From Hormiphora californensis (lineage: Eukaryota; Ctenophora; Tentaculata; Cydippida; Pleurobrachiidae), in the NCBI GenBank assembly GCA_020137815.1, contig CM035361.1:4643415-4707414 (forward strand): a DNA stretch of 64,000 nt, written 5' to 3'. The notes under the pieces were generated by a model, which saw nothing but the letters and a program-made list of their open reading frames with translations, was not told the origin of the DNA and made no database searches. Below, one piece after another: positions 52,284-64,000 of this stretch (position 1 is the first letter of the stretch; each line of letters starts with the position of its first letter). Both the position numbers and the translations under genes were made by a program.

Positions 52284-54889
52284 CTATCTGAATCCATCTA
52301 ACACCGCAAAAGGGTCGTCCATAAGGGATAGGTCGTCCTCCATACAACTGCATTCAGTGACAACCATGATTGCTCGGTAGCTGTTGGGAGAAAGTAATTG
52401 ATTAGTAATTAACTTGTTGGGAGGAAGTAGTTAACCTGTAATTAACTTGTTGGGAAAAAGTAATTTTTTATCAATCAATTAATCATTTATAGCATATATT
52501 TGAAGTATGACAAACTTGAACCAATGAACCACTGATAAGTTTATTAAACTTTTTGACTAGCCTTGGCAAGCTCTAGGTTACTCTGTCGAGCACTTTCGCT
52601 GCAGCATAGCATCTCTTTACAGATCAAGAAAAGAAGTTTACACACTCACTGTAGTTTGGTGGACCCTAATATGGGCATATAAACTCACTGTAGTTTGGTG
52701 GATCTCCTAATATGGACATATAAACTCACTGTAATTTGGTGGATCTCCTAATATGGGCATATAAACTCACTGTAGTTTAGTGGATCCTGGACAGATGAAT
52801 CTCTCCGTGGAGACATGCCAGGAAGTTGGTTTGTTTGCAGAGCCAACATCACACAACTCCGTGCAGCGGGTGTGGGGGATAGTGGTTACTGACTTGCACT
52901 CATCTACTATCAGGTAGGTGTTCACCTGGAGAGGGGGTCAAGGTTAGTCCAATTGTTGAGTAACCAGTGGTTACCAGTGGTTACTAGTGGACTAAGTTAG
53001 TCCATGATACCCCTTACTTAGTCCTTAAGATACAGATGTGATATTATTTTCAATTTTAGCACTGGCACGATTTCAAATCGTATATAAATTTAGAAAACTA
53101 TAAAAAACATAGACATAAATATTGGCAGTAAAACTACTATTGTAGGAAAAGAATTTTGTAGTCTTTTTGGCGCTCGAATTAAAGGTATCTTAAAATTGCA
53201 GCTGTATTAAGTACTGCCAATATAAAAGTATTTAATAGGCAGCAAGTTATCGTGTAAGTGCATGTGTGTGTTTTGCACCTCCCATGGATAAAAGTATAAA
53301 ATATTATTGGCAGAAGGCAGTGCGAAGCTTATACAAGAGGCTATGTACATAATCATGACTTACTTGAGCGTTTCTATTTGTAAGTGGATCAAAGACTACG
53401 TCACAATCTCGAACGTTACAGTAGGCAGATTCAGCAATTTCCTCCCCGCATTTCCTTCTCTCTCGGTAGGGTAGTGAGAACTCTAAATACCTGTAAAATA
53501 TAAATGAAGTCTTTCACCTGGGTCTGTAAAAAGTTCACCCCTTACTCAACAAGTAAGAATTGGTGATCATAAACAATTGTTACCCAACAATTTCAAGAAG
53601 GTTCATTTTTGAGTCAAAAGGTTCCATTTCTATTGATTAAACATAAGAACACTCTTGTTTTCTACCTATTCATGGTCCCAGGGCCGCATTCAGAGGAGCA
53701 TTCCGTCCAATCGCTCCACGTTGCTGACGAGTGGCAATCTAAGATAGGATTAGGTTTTAGAGAACAAGTATCATGCTGCCAGAGCAACCCCAATGAACCG
53801 CACCAACCCCTTGGTGACATAGACACCTGTTTAGCATTGTTCTAACCCTCCCTTTACATACACAAAGTATAGCTACTGCTAGGCAATTACCTGTTGGGCA
53901 TTGTTCCCCAGATGGCAGGACCCCATTGTTGTAGGAAACTCGGAGAAGAGTGGCAGTTTCAAGCTGGGAAATGGGAGCAAACCCATCAAATCCGGATCCC
54001 GCGTGAACACTGAAAGATGGATTCTGTTTACTCCAAACAGAACAAATACATTAATTGTTAATTACAGATTAAATATAATCGGATATTTGATATTATGTGT
54101 AGTCGCATGACAGACAGCGATTAGTTTCCGCCGAAAAGAGTTTAATCTTATCTCTGTCTCAGTAACAAAAGAGTTGGCATATTTACCCGAAGGATCCATC
54201 CTCATATCGTGTGAGAAAGAACGCTAACTTTGCTCCCTTTTCTAAGTTCCTATAGCAGTTGCCTCCTGAACAAATGCTAAATGTCAAAGGTGGCCAGTAA
54301 TTGTTTTCTTCAAAAGAATCATAAAAAATTATATTTTATTAATTTTAAATTAACTTACGTCCGCTGAAGTAGGCCGTTTCCACGCTAATTATCTCCGATG
54401 TGACTGGTCCTTTGAATCGACACAGCACTGACACCGTCAAAACTAATTTATATGAACTCTCCCTGCAAAGTATCCAGTCAAAAAGGGATACAAATTTTTT
54501 TTCTTTTCTTGTTTAGCCTTATTTATCTATTTTAGCTATTTCTGTAAAGCTTATGGTATTCACCAAATAGCAAGAACGCGAACGATTGAGTAACGTAAAT
54601 GATACCTTCCATCGAAGTGTGAGAGAGGGACAGATCAGGGTCGGGCAAGGCAAACGCTTACTCTCGTTAAAAAGTTTCTTACTAAAGCGTTTCTTAAAAA
54701 ACGAGAGTAAGGTATATCATTTATTTCTCACCTATGAGTAGCAATGATTTCCCCATACACAACAGAGTCAAGGTAAGAGTTACTGTTAGTTAGTTGCTGA
54801 AGGGTCGGAACGGTGCAGGATTTAGCCGCAGAGAGGGAGGGGAGGACAAGGAAGAGAGTTATGAGGTATGATCCTAGGTTTATCATCAT
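52284..54889 (-). CDS. Secreted protein with cystine-knot-like C-terminus, 7 exons
   Basis: Exons, minus strand: 54732-54889, 54359-54462, 54187-54265, 53891-54009, 53364-53482, 52771-52925 and 52284-52380; together 276 codons and a stop, in phase. A signal peptide (ITLFLVLPSLSAA) precedes SCTVPTLQQL and YLDSVVYGEIIATH, which recall the start of netrin-like (NTR/TIMP) domains. The C-terminal third has CGEEIAESAYCNVRDCDVVF, DECKSVTTIPHTRCTELC, RFICPG and a final YRAIMVVTECSC. The spacing and closing CSC look like a cystine-knot growth factor or CTCK domain. Function is not assigned; an extracellular ligand or matrix protein is likely. The exon 3 and 5 acceptors were chosen by phase, so those edges are less sure. 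The last donor is tandemly duplicated. Confidence 0.65.
52637..52770 (-). repeat. 41-bp tandem repeat copying the exon 6 donor edge
   Basis: Read on the minus strand, GATCCACTAAACTACA then GTGAGTTTATATG at the true donor (52770) is followed by three more copies with ACCAAACTACAGTGAGT. Units are about 41 bp. Confidence 0.9.
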
Positions 54890-55380
54890 GTGATTCTAGT
54901 TTGAAATCCTGAACCTATAATTGAGCTGGGAGGGGGGATAATGATTAGAAAGATTTGTTATGTTCTAACTCTACTTTACATTTGTTATGTTCTAACCCTA
55001 CTTTACATTTGTGTTTCGCGGGCGGGGCGCGTGAAACACAGTCTAGCTAGGCAAAGAAAGATTGGTGGAAAACATGAGTCGTGCCTGACCCTCAGGTTCA
55101 TGGGCACGACTATTTTCCCCCAATGTGGTCACCATGCACAGTGGAACCTAAACCAAAACAAAATAAGATAAGATAAATAGAAATACAAAATGAAATAAAA
55201 GAATTAAGTATTAAGCAACAGGAAACAAGCATATAATTGTAGACAAACATACAGTTTTTTATTTCACATTTAGGGGAATAGAAATATAAAGGAAACAGGT
55301 ATATTAAACTATAAAGAAGAAGGAAAAAAGAGAGAGGGAGAGAGAGAAAGGGGGGGGGGAAGAGAGAGAAAGAGAGATAA

Positions 55381-55415
<35 letters not shown>

Positions 55416-57942
55416 AAAAACAGTCTGGTGGTTTTTGATAAAACTAAAAGTTACTATTGTGGGTTTGAAGCGTCAAATGAACAACAAATAACAAACACTC
55501 GAATTCCCCCACACCACAGAAAAAAGCTGAGTTTTCAAATCTACAAAAGAAAAGAAAAAGCGAATGAGTTTTCAAGTTCGAAAATCACAGAGGTTTCACT
55601 TTTGAAATTAAGAGAAAAATGATAGGCATGTAAAATCATGAATGCTCGCTTCTAATTGCCACCATTGTATACAACATGAACATATGTAGTATTAAGACTG
55701 CTAGCGCCACAATTGCAATTGTTTGGCTTGAATAGCCAAGGAAATAAAGCAGACAATGCAGCTGATTCAATGTGAAATCCGCAAGATGTGACTTCGTAAA
55801 AAAAGACAAAAGTGGTGGGTCTCTTGCAATCACTGCGAAAGCCGGCGGTGCTTATCTCCGATTCATAGCCCTAAGCCACTCCGTACCGTGGTACTAAACT
55901 AACAGTAAGGGGGCCAGCCCTACGTGCAGGGGAGTGTGACTTTCCAGCCGAAGCTGTACCAATTTATAGCTCGGTCAACTAGACGGCTTAAGCATTAGAT
56001 CCCGAACCGAGATTCGAACCCGGGACCTTCTGCATGAGAAACGAGTGTGTTACCACTATAACACCACCCAGCCGTAAAAAGCAAATAAAAATGAAACCAA
56101 TCCGGAGCGTATAAAATAAAAAATGATCAAAATTCAGTTTTTTTTAAAACTAATCCCCCTGATTCCGGATGGGCTATACAGCAGGGAGCTTCCTATTATT
56201 GGGCGCCAATTAGGACTTGGATCAGGAAACTGTTGTATACTGCCAATACAACAGTCTCTCGAGGGAAGCCCTGTAAATCCAATAATTGGCACGGACATAT
56301 ATATTGATACATATATATTTGTACAAGCTCGAAAACCAATATATGTGGGCGGAGGGAGAGGGAGGAGTCGGTCTGTAGAAATTTGGCGCTTTTAATGGAC
56401 AGGAGAGAGAAAAGTGAGGTGCTAAAACTGTTTTTGAATAGAAATCTCTCTCAAATGAGCAAGTGATTTCTGAAGGAAAGATTAAAAATAGATGGAATAT
56501 TTTAGAATGCTTTTATGTATACTTCTTGTGAAGTTTCACTTGAAGAATTCCTGCAATAAAATATTTAAATATATTTGTTCGTACATGATATACCTAGCCA
56601 CTCACGAGCACCAGTGTCGACCAAATCGTAAAGACGAAATTCGCCATAGTTCTTTAATCTTTAAAGGGTCTCACACCTGACACTCGCAGAAAATGTGTTT
56701 TTTAGACCTCCCCGCGCTAACATTTGTCACTCCCTGTATTACATAAAATGTACCTGTGTCCACGGTTTGACAGATGTTAAACTCTGCAGAAGATGATATA
56801 CCTAGCAAACTTTTGACATACCGATTACCAGGACTGTTAATCGATTGTGACTAGACTATTTGAGCCCTAATTGCTATAATAATAGGGCCTATAATTATAG
56901 GGGCTTGTATATTCTCAAAAAGTTTATAAAAAAGGAAAAACCATATTGTGACAGCTATCGACCAAATAAAATCACATAGGATTTGTTCAAAATCCACAAA
57001 GTCGTTGAATTTAGCCGCACAGGTCCTAGATCCACAGTTAACCACAAGAGTTTAATACTGCAGTGCCTCAATCCAACGGTGCACAACTGCACAATTTGAT
57101 CCCTTTTTAAACCTCCAATGGGATATGGGTTTTAATAGTATCGATATCACCCATATTATTATTGTGCAGTTATATTTTGATTATCAGGGCGTGGTGATTC
57201 TAATAATAATATATCCATCCGTGCTGCACCAAGATATAGACGAGATAGAGAATAATTTAGTTTTCTATATCTCGATTAAGATTTAAGATTATCAATAAAG
57301 ATCTATCCGGCTTCAGAACAACTGCACATATACCCACCAAATTTGCAGCAATTGGTGATAAATGAAAAGATATTGTTGATGGTCCTTGTCCCGGAGAGTG
57401 CTCTACTCACGGTTGCGAGGAGCTATTTACAAGTAAAACAAGGAACTGTTGAACTAAAACCTCCTTGTTTTACTTGTAAATGAAAAGATATGAAGATACG
57501 AAAAATAACACACTTTTTGAAAAATAATCAATTTCTAAAACAAGGTCAAACTTTCAAACACTACCATAAATCACTAATTTTCAATAACTCTTCAAAACTG
57601 ATAAGAAGTAAAATTTTCCTAGCACCATGCATGCAAGATTTCTCAATTCCGAGCTGATATCGAATCAGCGGGGTTTCAATATTCGGCGGGTATTTCCAGA
57701 TCTAATCCTCCTTAACATGGATAGTGAATCGAGCATTACCTCCGGTCCCGGTCTGTTTGGGATCTCGGGGCTCCTAATTAGGGGAAGAAAGGATTGGTTT
57801 AAGATTATTTTTCTGAAGGAGACAACCTATAGATTAGACTAGTTCTATGAACGAAATCATATGTTTGCGTGTCCCGTAATTGAACGGATGCGGGCCTAGA
57901 ATACAAACATCATTTTTTTAGGAAGGGGGGCCGATCTGGGCC
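54890..57942. other. Intergenic; GA-rich patch and tRNA-like element
   Basis: Contains a GA-rich tract at 55320-55415, the tRNA-like sequence at 55980-56076, and a hairpin TTTACAAGTAAAACAAGG...CCTTGTTTTACTTGTAAA at about 57426-57481. No defensible exon. Confidence 0.4.
55850..56076 (-). mobile_element. tRNA-derived SINE or tRNA pseudogene
   Basis: The minus strand reads GGCTGGGTGGTGTTATAGTGG (A box region) through GGTCCCGGGTTCGAATCTC (B box). The loop is TTCTCAT, as in Glu (CTC), but the stem CTCGT/GCAGA does not pair, so a working tRNA is unlikely. About 130 bases of non-tRNA body follow, as in a SINE; no second copy is in the window. Confidence 0.5.
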
Positions 57943-60094
57943 TTAATTATTATAAACATCCCTTGAAAAAATATTGTATTTCAGTACCTGATCCTCGTTA
58001 AAACCAATGTGTCGTCCAGGGAAGTTTACAGACTGGAAAGACACGGATCCGTCCTTGTGGAAATTGGGCTTGAATACACAGTATCGACCTCCCGCTCCCT
58101 GTACACACAAAGAAAATGTGGTTAGATATGTAGAGTGGTACATAATAAATACGCAAATTAGGTGGTTAGATGTTATAGAGGAGATGTAGTCGAGTGGTGG
58201 ATTTGAATTAGCAGGAGTTGTAGATCTGTTATAGTAGAATTTTCTACAGATATTCAAATGAAAAGCTAATGATGATTTGTTAGGATCTTTGCAGCCTGCA
58301 ACAGTGTATCAATCACAACTCACAGTTGTAAGACCAGATTTCTTGATGGCGATGAATCGGTGAGGCTTGTTTTCATTTTGAAGTCTGAGAGTTCCATCGT
58401 GATCGTTCTTTTGGACGATAAATGTTGCCCAGCTTCCATTTCCACCTGGGTGAGATATATTCTTGTTTTGTTGTGGGGCGCGGGGAAGGAGGTTCGAACA
58501 AGGCAAATGTATTCAGAGTGAAATTGCTGCTAGAAAAAAACTAGCTAATTAATGAAAATTTATTGCTGATTTAAATACCAATTAAATGCTAATTAATGAA
58601 AATTTATTGCTAATTTAAATACTAATTAAGCAATAGTTAACTAATCAAACACTAATTTAATACTAATTAACTAATTAACTAATTACCCTGAAGATCCAGC
58701 TCGTCATCTCCATTGCACCTCACGTGGCCTCCATGTCGAGACTCCAGGTGGATTCGAGAACCATCCTGCATCTTACCGAACCGGGCTGAAATCGAATCAA
58801 GGGGTTACTTTAATTTGGAAGGGATTTTTTTTTAATCACGGGGTTACATTTCTTGTGGGTGTTGTGTGTGTGCTTCGCTGCCAACTTCGTCAGAGACGAA
58901 GTACGGGGGCGGAGCGACTGCGTCGCTCGTGCGTTACATACAGGGGATAGCGCGACGTGCCCAAGTGTGTATGAGTTGAAGTGCTGAAATTATCACGGGC
59001 GGGATGGTTTTTCCCAGACAATTTTAGTTTGAACCTCGCGGTTGCGCGAGTTCTAATACCAGCTGCTAGACAATACAAATACTCACCGATGACGTAAGAA
59101 AAGTTGTCTGTTTTCCTCTCCTCGCCTCCAAAGGGGAAGTGGCACTCAAAGTTTCCACTGTCAAAGTTGAACTTTCCCGGAATATCTCCCTCATCAGTAT
59201 GAGCAACGGTAACGTAGGTACAAGCACCATCATCCTTGGAAGGGAGTGTTAATACCATATATGGGCATGACACGTGACCCACACTCCATATATGGGCATG
59301 AGACCTAACATACACTCCATATACGGGCATGACACATAGTATACCTGGGCACCGAGAAGGAGAGCTCCCTCAGGGGGATCATTTCCCTCCACAGCGGGCC
59401 TCAGGATAACACCATGTCCATTAGAACTGATCCACTCGAAATCCCCGCAAGTGTGCTCTTCTCCTCCATAGGGAAACCAGCATTCTCCACCATTAGCCTG
59501 GGCTTTTCCTAAAAATAGCAAGGAATAACTTTGCGGTTTTTCCTAAAATTAATAAGGAATAACTTTGCGGTTTTTCCTAAAATTAATAAGGAATAACTTT
59601 GCGGTTTTTCCTAAAAATAAAAAGGAATAATTTTGCGGCTTTTCTTAAAAATAACAAGGAATAACTTTACAGTTTTCCTAATAATGATAAGGAATAACTT
59701 TGCGGTTGAGACTTCAAGTACTCCCGCGCCCATAAAGGGACTGGAAGCTCACTCCTTGTTATCATACAAATGAGAGTAATTTGTAGTTACCTGGGATTGT
59801 ACCGAACTCAGTTCGAGCGAGGACACAATAGTAATCACCCGAATCATACTGATGTCCCAGCCTGAAGAAAATAAAATGAGGTTTAGGGATATATCCACAC
59901 AGATTTTGGAAAAAACGGCACAGTTTTTGCTTCACCGACACAGAAAGGGTAGCCGTTCATCCAAAGTTATTGATAACTTTATGAAGTTTTGTGAAGAATT
60001 ATGAAGATCTGTGAAGATTTGTGTACCTGAAAGAGTGGTCGGCACATCCGTCCCCGCACTCGGTAAATCGAAGTCCACAACAGTCACGATCCAT
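57943..60094 (-). CDS. DM9-repeat protein with beta-trefoil-like C-terminus, 7 exons
   Basis: Exons, minus strand: 60027-60094, 59791-59861, 59345-59508, 59087-59234, 58687-58785, 58324-58445 and 57943-58098; 275 codons and a stop, all in phase. It starts MDRDCCGLRFTECGDGC, with no signal peptide. Two DM9 units follow: YYCVLARTEFGTIPGK...CWFPYGGEEHTCGDFEWI and CTYVTVAHTDEGDIPGK...CHFPFGGEERKTDNFSYVI. The C-terminal half has three similar blocks (GKMQDGSRIHLESRHGGHV, VQKNDHDGTLRLQNENKPH, FHKDGSVSFQSVNFPGRHI), which suggests a beta-trefoil. DM9 proteins of molluscs and insects are linked to carbohydrate binding and immunity; a lectin-like cytosolic role is inference. The last exon may be longer if GTACTG is a donor. 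Confidence 0.8.
59509..59705 (-). repeat. About 42-bp tandem repeat copying the exon 3 acceptor edge of the DM9 gene
   Basis: On the minus strand five units of CGCAAAGTTATTCCTTATTA-ATTTTAGGAAAA run up to the true acceptor TTTTTAG/GAAAAG at 59508/59509. Each carries TTTTAGGAAAA, an acceptor-like site. Confidence 0.9.
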
Positions 60095-60986
60095 GGTTAT
60101 TTGCTTGGGGGAATTATATTTATACTTAATTGGTTTATTGGTTACACTTTTTGTATAATTGGAGTAATTAATAATGTGATTTTTATGTCACTTTTACTAT
60201 AGGTATGACAAAGAATAGACCAAGCTTCGTAATTGATGATGGTGATCAAAGCGACAAAATATAAAAAGGAAAATGGGGCATTGTTCGGCAACAGGTTTTC
60301 TGAAATACAAAGAATTGGAAACCACGGCGGGGGGTTTTGTCAGACGTGGCACAACAAGTTCTTATCTAATTGTTGAAAAAAAGGTAATGTTTCACGAAGT
60401 GATAAGGATATTATAGAGAGGCTCCTATTTCTTTCTCAAGAAAATGTTCAATGCCCTGTCAGGCCAATGCTCTGACAGTCAATGCCTTATCTGTTTACGT
60501 TAGAGATTCACAAAAAGAGATAAATATTGAATAAACATTAAAGAATTACAGTATTCTTGCAGTGCTGGATATGGAAGTGGCCATGGCTTGGGGTAACGAA
60601 ATTACCCATACCTTACGGACACCTACCGTGATATGCCTCCGTTACCAAATATTTTTATAGGCCAACTAAAAATGTTGGATGAGTAGCTTACACTCCCACA
60701 AAAGTGGCAAATACACCACTCTTTTGAATATTTCTATGCGAAAACGGCACTCCCTTTCTACCGATGAAAATAGGATATATTCTCAGAAAAAAAACGCAGC
60801 GACCAATATGTAGCTGCAAAACTGGCAAAGCTAGCGGGCCAGGAAGCTAGACGTTATATTGGATTATGGGCTGCATAGAAAGCTACTGGGCTGGACGTGG
60901 ATTCAATAGACCAGGGAAAACATATACCCCCGCAATATATGCGTATAGCAAATGAGCTGTAATCCAACAGCTCGTGTTCTCTCTCT

Positions 60987-61104
<118 letters not shown>

Positions 61105-62992
61105 CTCTCTCTTCCTGAACGAGGTTTGAGAAAATATTTTTATACGACGTGTCATATCCTTCCCATGTCTCGAACCCATAGTCTGAAAGCACCGCACCTG
61201 TACGATAGAGAATTGAGTGTGATATTATATGCGCATATATGAGCATTTCCTGATTCAATTCTCGGATTGATTAACCATGCTCCAATATAATTGTAGTTGT
61301 AGGTGAAAGATAATTGAACGAATCTACAAGCTGGAAACTATATAAACCTATATTGGACCTGAGACCACATTATGAAAAGTCTGGTATACCTGAGCTGGGA
61401 TAATTCAATACGGCTTGTGGAATATGTCATCACTCCTGCAGTAGCTTGAATCACAGACTAGCTTGAAATTTGTCACCCCGTGTGAGGTGATAAAATACTT
61501 CGAGAAATATTTATTAGGGTTTTAGGGTACACTCTAAATTGCATATATTTCAAAGGTTTACAATCATTTTCATAGACTAAATGCCAAATGGGCCGGACTA
61601 TCTCTATTATAATTTGGAGATGAACGTCGTGGTCGAAGTCGTTCGTTCAGTGCGTTTCTACGCGACAGTCTGCTCCTTCATTAAGAATTTCAATGGCGTC
61701 CTGTAGTGGTGCAGTGTCCAAAATTACGTAATTATGACGGAAGTTGAGCCGCGCACACACAGTGGCTACTAACAGCGACTACTTTAACTTCTCCTTCCGC
61801 TGTGCGCGTTCCTGGAATGATGACTTCCTGTCATGACCACTTCATGTTGCTATGGCACTGATTTAAATTGTTTTGGGTCCTCTTGATGTGTGCTCACTGC
61901 TCCTGCTATCCGATCACATTTCATCTCATCAGAAACCAGGCCCTGTCAGTGTCACATATCTCACAGTCATCAGCTCAGTACACTGCACAGTGTCACATGT
62001 TTAAATTACCACACCCATCATTATGCGAGTGTCGAATAGAACTCTAAATCAGATGTCAAACCCAAATCGTTACGTGTAACACCCGGCCCTCTTTTGGGAG
62101 CAGTTGTTTTTACTTTGCTGGCAGTTTGAGATCATTTCGGAACATAATTTAGCAATTCAGTCTCCATAGTTACCGATTTAGTTGCCATGGCAACCATTGA
62201 ATTGGTGACATATGTGGGAAAAAGAGGGCCATCCGGCGGAGCCGGGTGGGTTATCAAAACGCCCTTACTTGGGGCGCACCCAATGGGTGCGCTATAACAT
62301 ATGATGTAGGATCTCGACACATTGCACATGAATTACGCAACAAGCCCTAATTCACACCAGAGCGTTTTCTAGGTAACCTAGCAACTTGCCACTCTCGAGG
62401 AAATCACTTGATAAGTGGATTTTAGAGAGTTTCGATACAAATTTAACAATTTTCCTGGAAACTTCATTACTGGAACTAAAGACCAGCTGTGACCTGGATA
62501 TAAAGCAGTAATATAACACGGAGAATGTTCGTGTGAGTTGTAGAACAAAGGAGCTGAGAGGAGCTATCCGGGTCACACAGGAGCGCTACATCTCAATGTG
62601 GTGAGAGAGACATGTAATGGGCGAGAGATGAAGGGCGAGGGAAGGAGAGAAACGAGAGATTGATAGAGAGAAAGATAGGGAGAAAGATAAAAATGAAAGA
62701 ATAATGGATGAAATGATGAGATGATGTCGAAGCAGCGATCTATTTTAATTTAGGATTTTTAGAGGAGTTGCAGGTAGCTTATGAAATTAAAATGCTGGAG
62801 AAGGCCGAAAACGAAATCTAGTGCGCAGATGGTTTGATGAGATATGTGGCTTTGAAAGGGGACACGGCCTCTCTCATTTAAAGCGGGGGAGGGAGAACTC
62901 TGAGCTTTCTGAGCAAAGTTCTGAGAACTCTGAGCTCCGTACAGACCATTAGCCACCTGGGTCAGATGCATGAAACGTGATACCTTATCTCT

Positions 62993-63188
<196 letters not shown>

Positions 63189-63451
63189 ATCCCTACCTTT
63201 CTCATTTCGTAACCAAAACTCCATGAGCTGCAGTTATTTAATAGCTTAGGAGAGTGAAAGGGAACCAACATGACCTTATTACAAGCCGAGCTAATTCCAA
63301 CTTTGTATATCAGGTTTCCATAGTGACGAAACTACATTCCAGAATTCTAGGAAAAATTCCCGCAAACTACCTAGCCGTTCGAGCACGGTTTCCCCTTTTT
63401 CTCACACTACTGACACCATCCCGCATCCGATATCCGATTACCATATACCTA

Positions 63452-63551
63452 CAGTCGGACCCCGATTTAGGGACACCCTCGGGGGAAAGGCTCTTGTCCA
63501 CTAAATCGGGGTGTCCACTAAATCGGGAGCCCCTAAATCGGGGTCCGACTG
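63452..63551. mobile_element. TA-target MITE (pogo/Tigger-like), copy 4
   Basis: 100 bp, CAGTCGGACCCCGATTTAGG to its complement, TA on both sides; the most compact and symmetric copy. Confidence 0.85.
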
Positions 63552-63628
63552 TACTCGATAGTTGGGTAAACCATATTTGGAATCACGGACCCTAACCAAC
63601 CAACCCTCGACTAATAAACTATTTTTCA

Positions 63629-63695
63629 GTACAAGCGTCCGTCTCCCCAAAAAAACGGCTGCCAAGAGACGATTACCAAGATCGCCGGAAGGAGG
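63629..63695 (+). CDS. Possible exon of an unknown gene
   Basis: TTTTTCAG precedes and GTAAAAAG follows a short open stretch that reads basic in one frame (LPKKTAAKRRLPRSPEG). Nothing upstream or downstream confirms it. Confidence 0.2.
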
Positions 63696-64000
63696 TAAAA
63701 AGTATAACTTTAAGTCGTGAGACCTCTACTGCGATAATGTGTGTAGCTCTAACAGCATGTTCTTCCTAGTTCAATGCATTTACTTTGCTCCAGAGCTGCT
63801 GTGTGTGTCCTTTGTTTCTCAATATACATATTGTATAACAGTGTGCACATGCACAAACCATTTTATGAAGGAGCAAGCTGTTGCCTACCAACGGCTTCTT
63901 AACTCTTAATTCTGAATTTCAATTAAGATGTTGAGGATTTTACCTATGCTTTTAATAATATAAAATTGTAAATTGCCATTGTAAATACCATTGTGTAGGT

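Noticed and set aside
55980-56076. Functional tRNA-Glu
   Set aside because: A and B boxes are present but the anticodon stem does not pair, and extra body sequence follows; a SINE or pseudogene fits better.

Overview
The window is nuclear DNA of an animal. It has spliced genes with GT-AG introns, secreted SRCR, DM9, NPC2 and cystine-knot proteins, an APE-type non-LTR retrotransposon and very heavy load of small DNA transposons. The species cannot be fixed from sequence alone. The gene set suits a marine invertebrate, perhaps an early-branching one such as a sponge, but that is a guess.

Layout. 0.6-1.7 kb: a frameshifted carbohydrate sulfotransferase. 2.2-4.6 kb: a foldback element containing TTAGGG arrays. 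5.0-12.7 kb (+): the last five recognised exons of BCKDHA (branched-chain 2-oxoacid dehydrogenase E1 alpha), whose introns hold arrays of copied exon edges and a nested transposon. 12.9-13.2 kb (-): terminal exon of an unknown convergent gene. 15.8-21.6 kb (-): an Asn/Ser-rich gene with transposons in its introns. 25.0-25.9 kb (-): first three exons of a multi-pass membrane protein. 31.0-49.7 kb (+): thirteen phase-consistent exons of an unrecognised helical-repeat protein. A near full-length LINE (35.0-41.1 kb) sits in one of its introns, and two intronless secreted-protein genes (a papain-family protease with a ShKT tail and an SRCR protein) sit in the next. 50.2-51.4 kb (-): a complete four-exon NPC2 gene. 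52.3-54.9 kb (-): a seven-exon secreted protein with a cystine-knot-like C-terminus. 57.9-60.1 kb (-): a seven-exon DM9 plus beta-trefoil-like protein. 60.1-64 kb: mostly microsatellite and transposon sequence.

Main observations. (1) In at least five genes the edge of an exon, with its splice site, has been copied into the adjoining intron, from 2 to 15 times. (2) A 109-bp hAT-like MITE present nine times carries a perfect GTCACGTGAC (CLEAR-type) E-box and two CCAAT boxes. Three copies surround NPC2, a lysosomal gene. (3) Three foldback elements with unrelated arms all make 9-bp target duplications: one carries telomere-like arrays and one has disrupted LINE ORF1. These are read from the sequence; functional meanings are inference.
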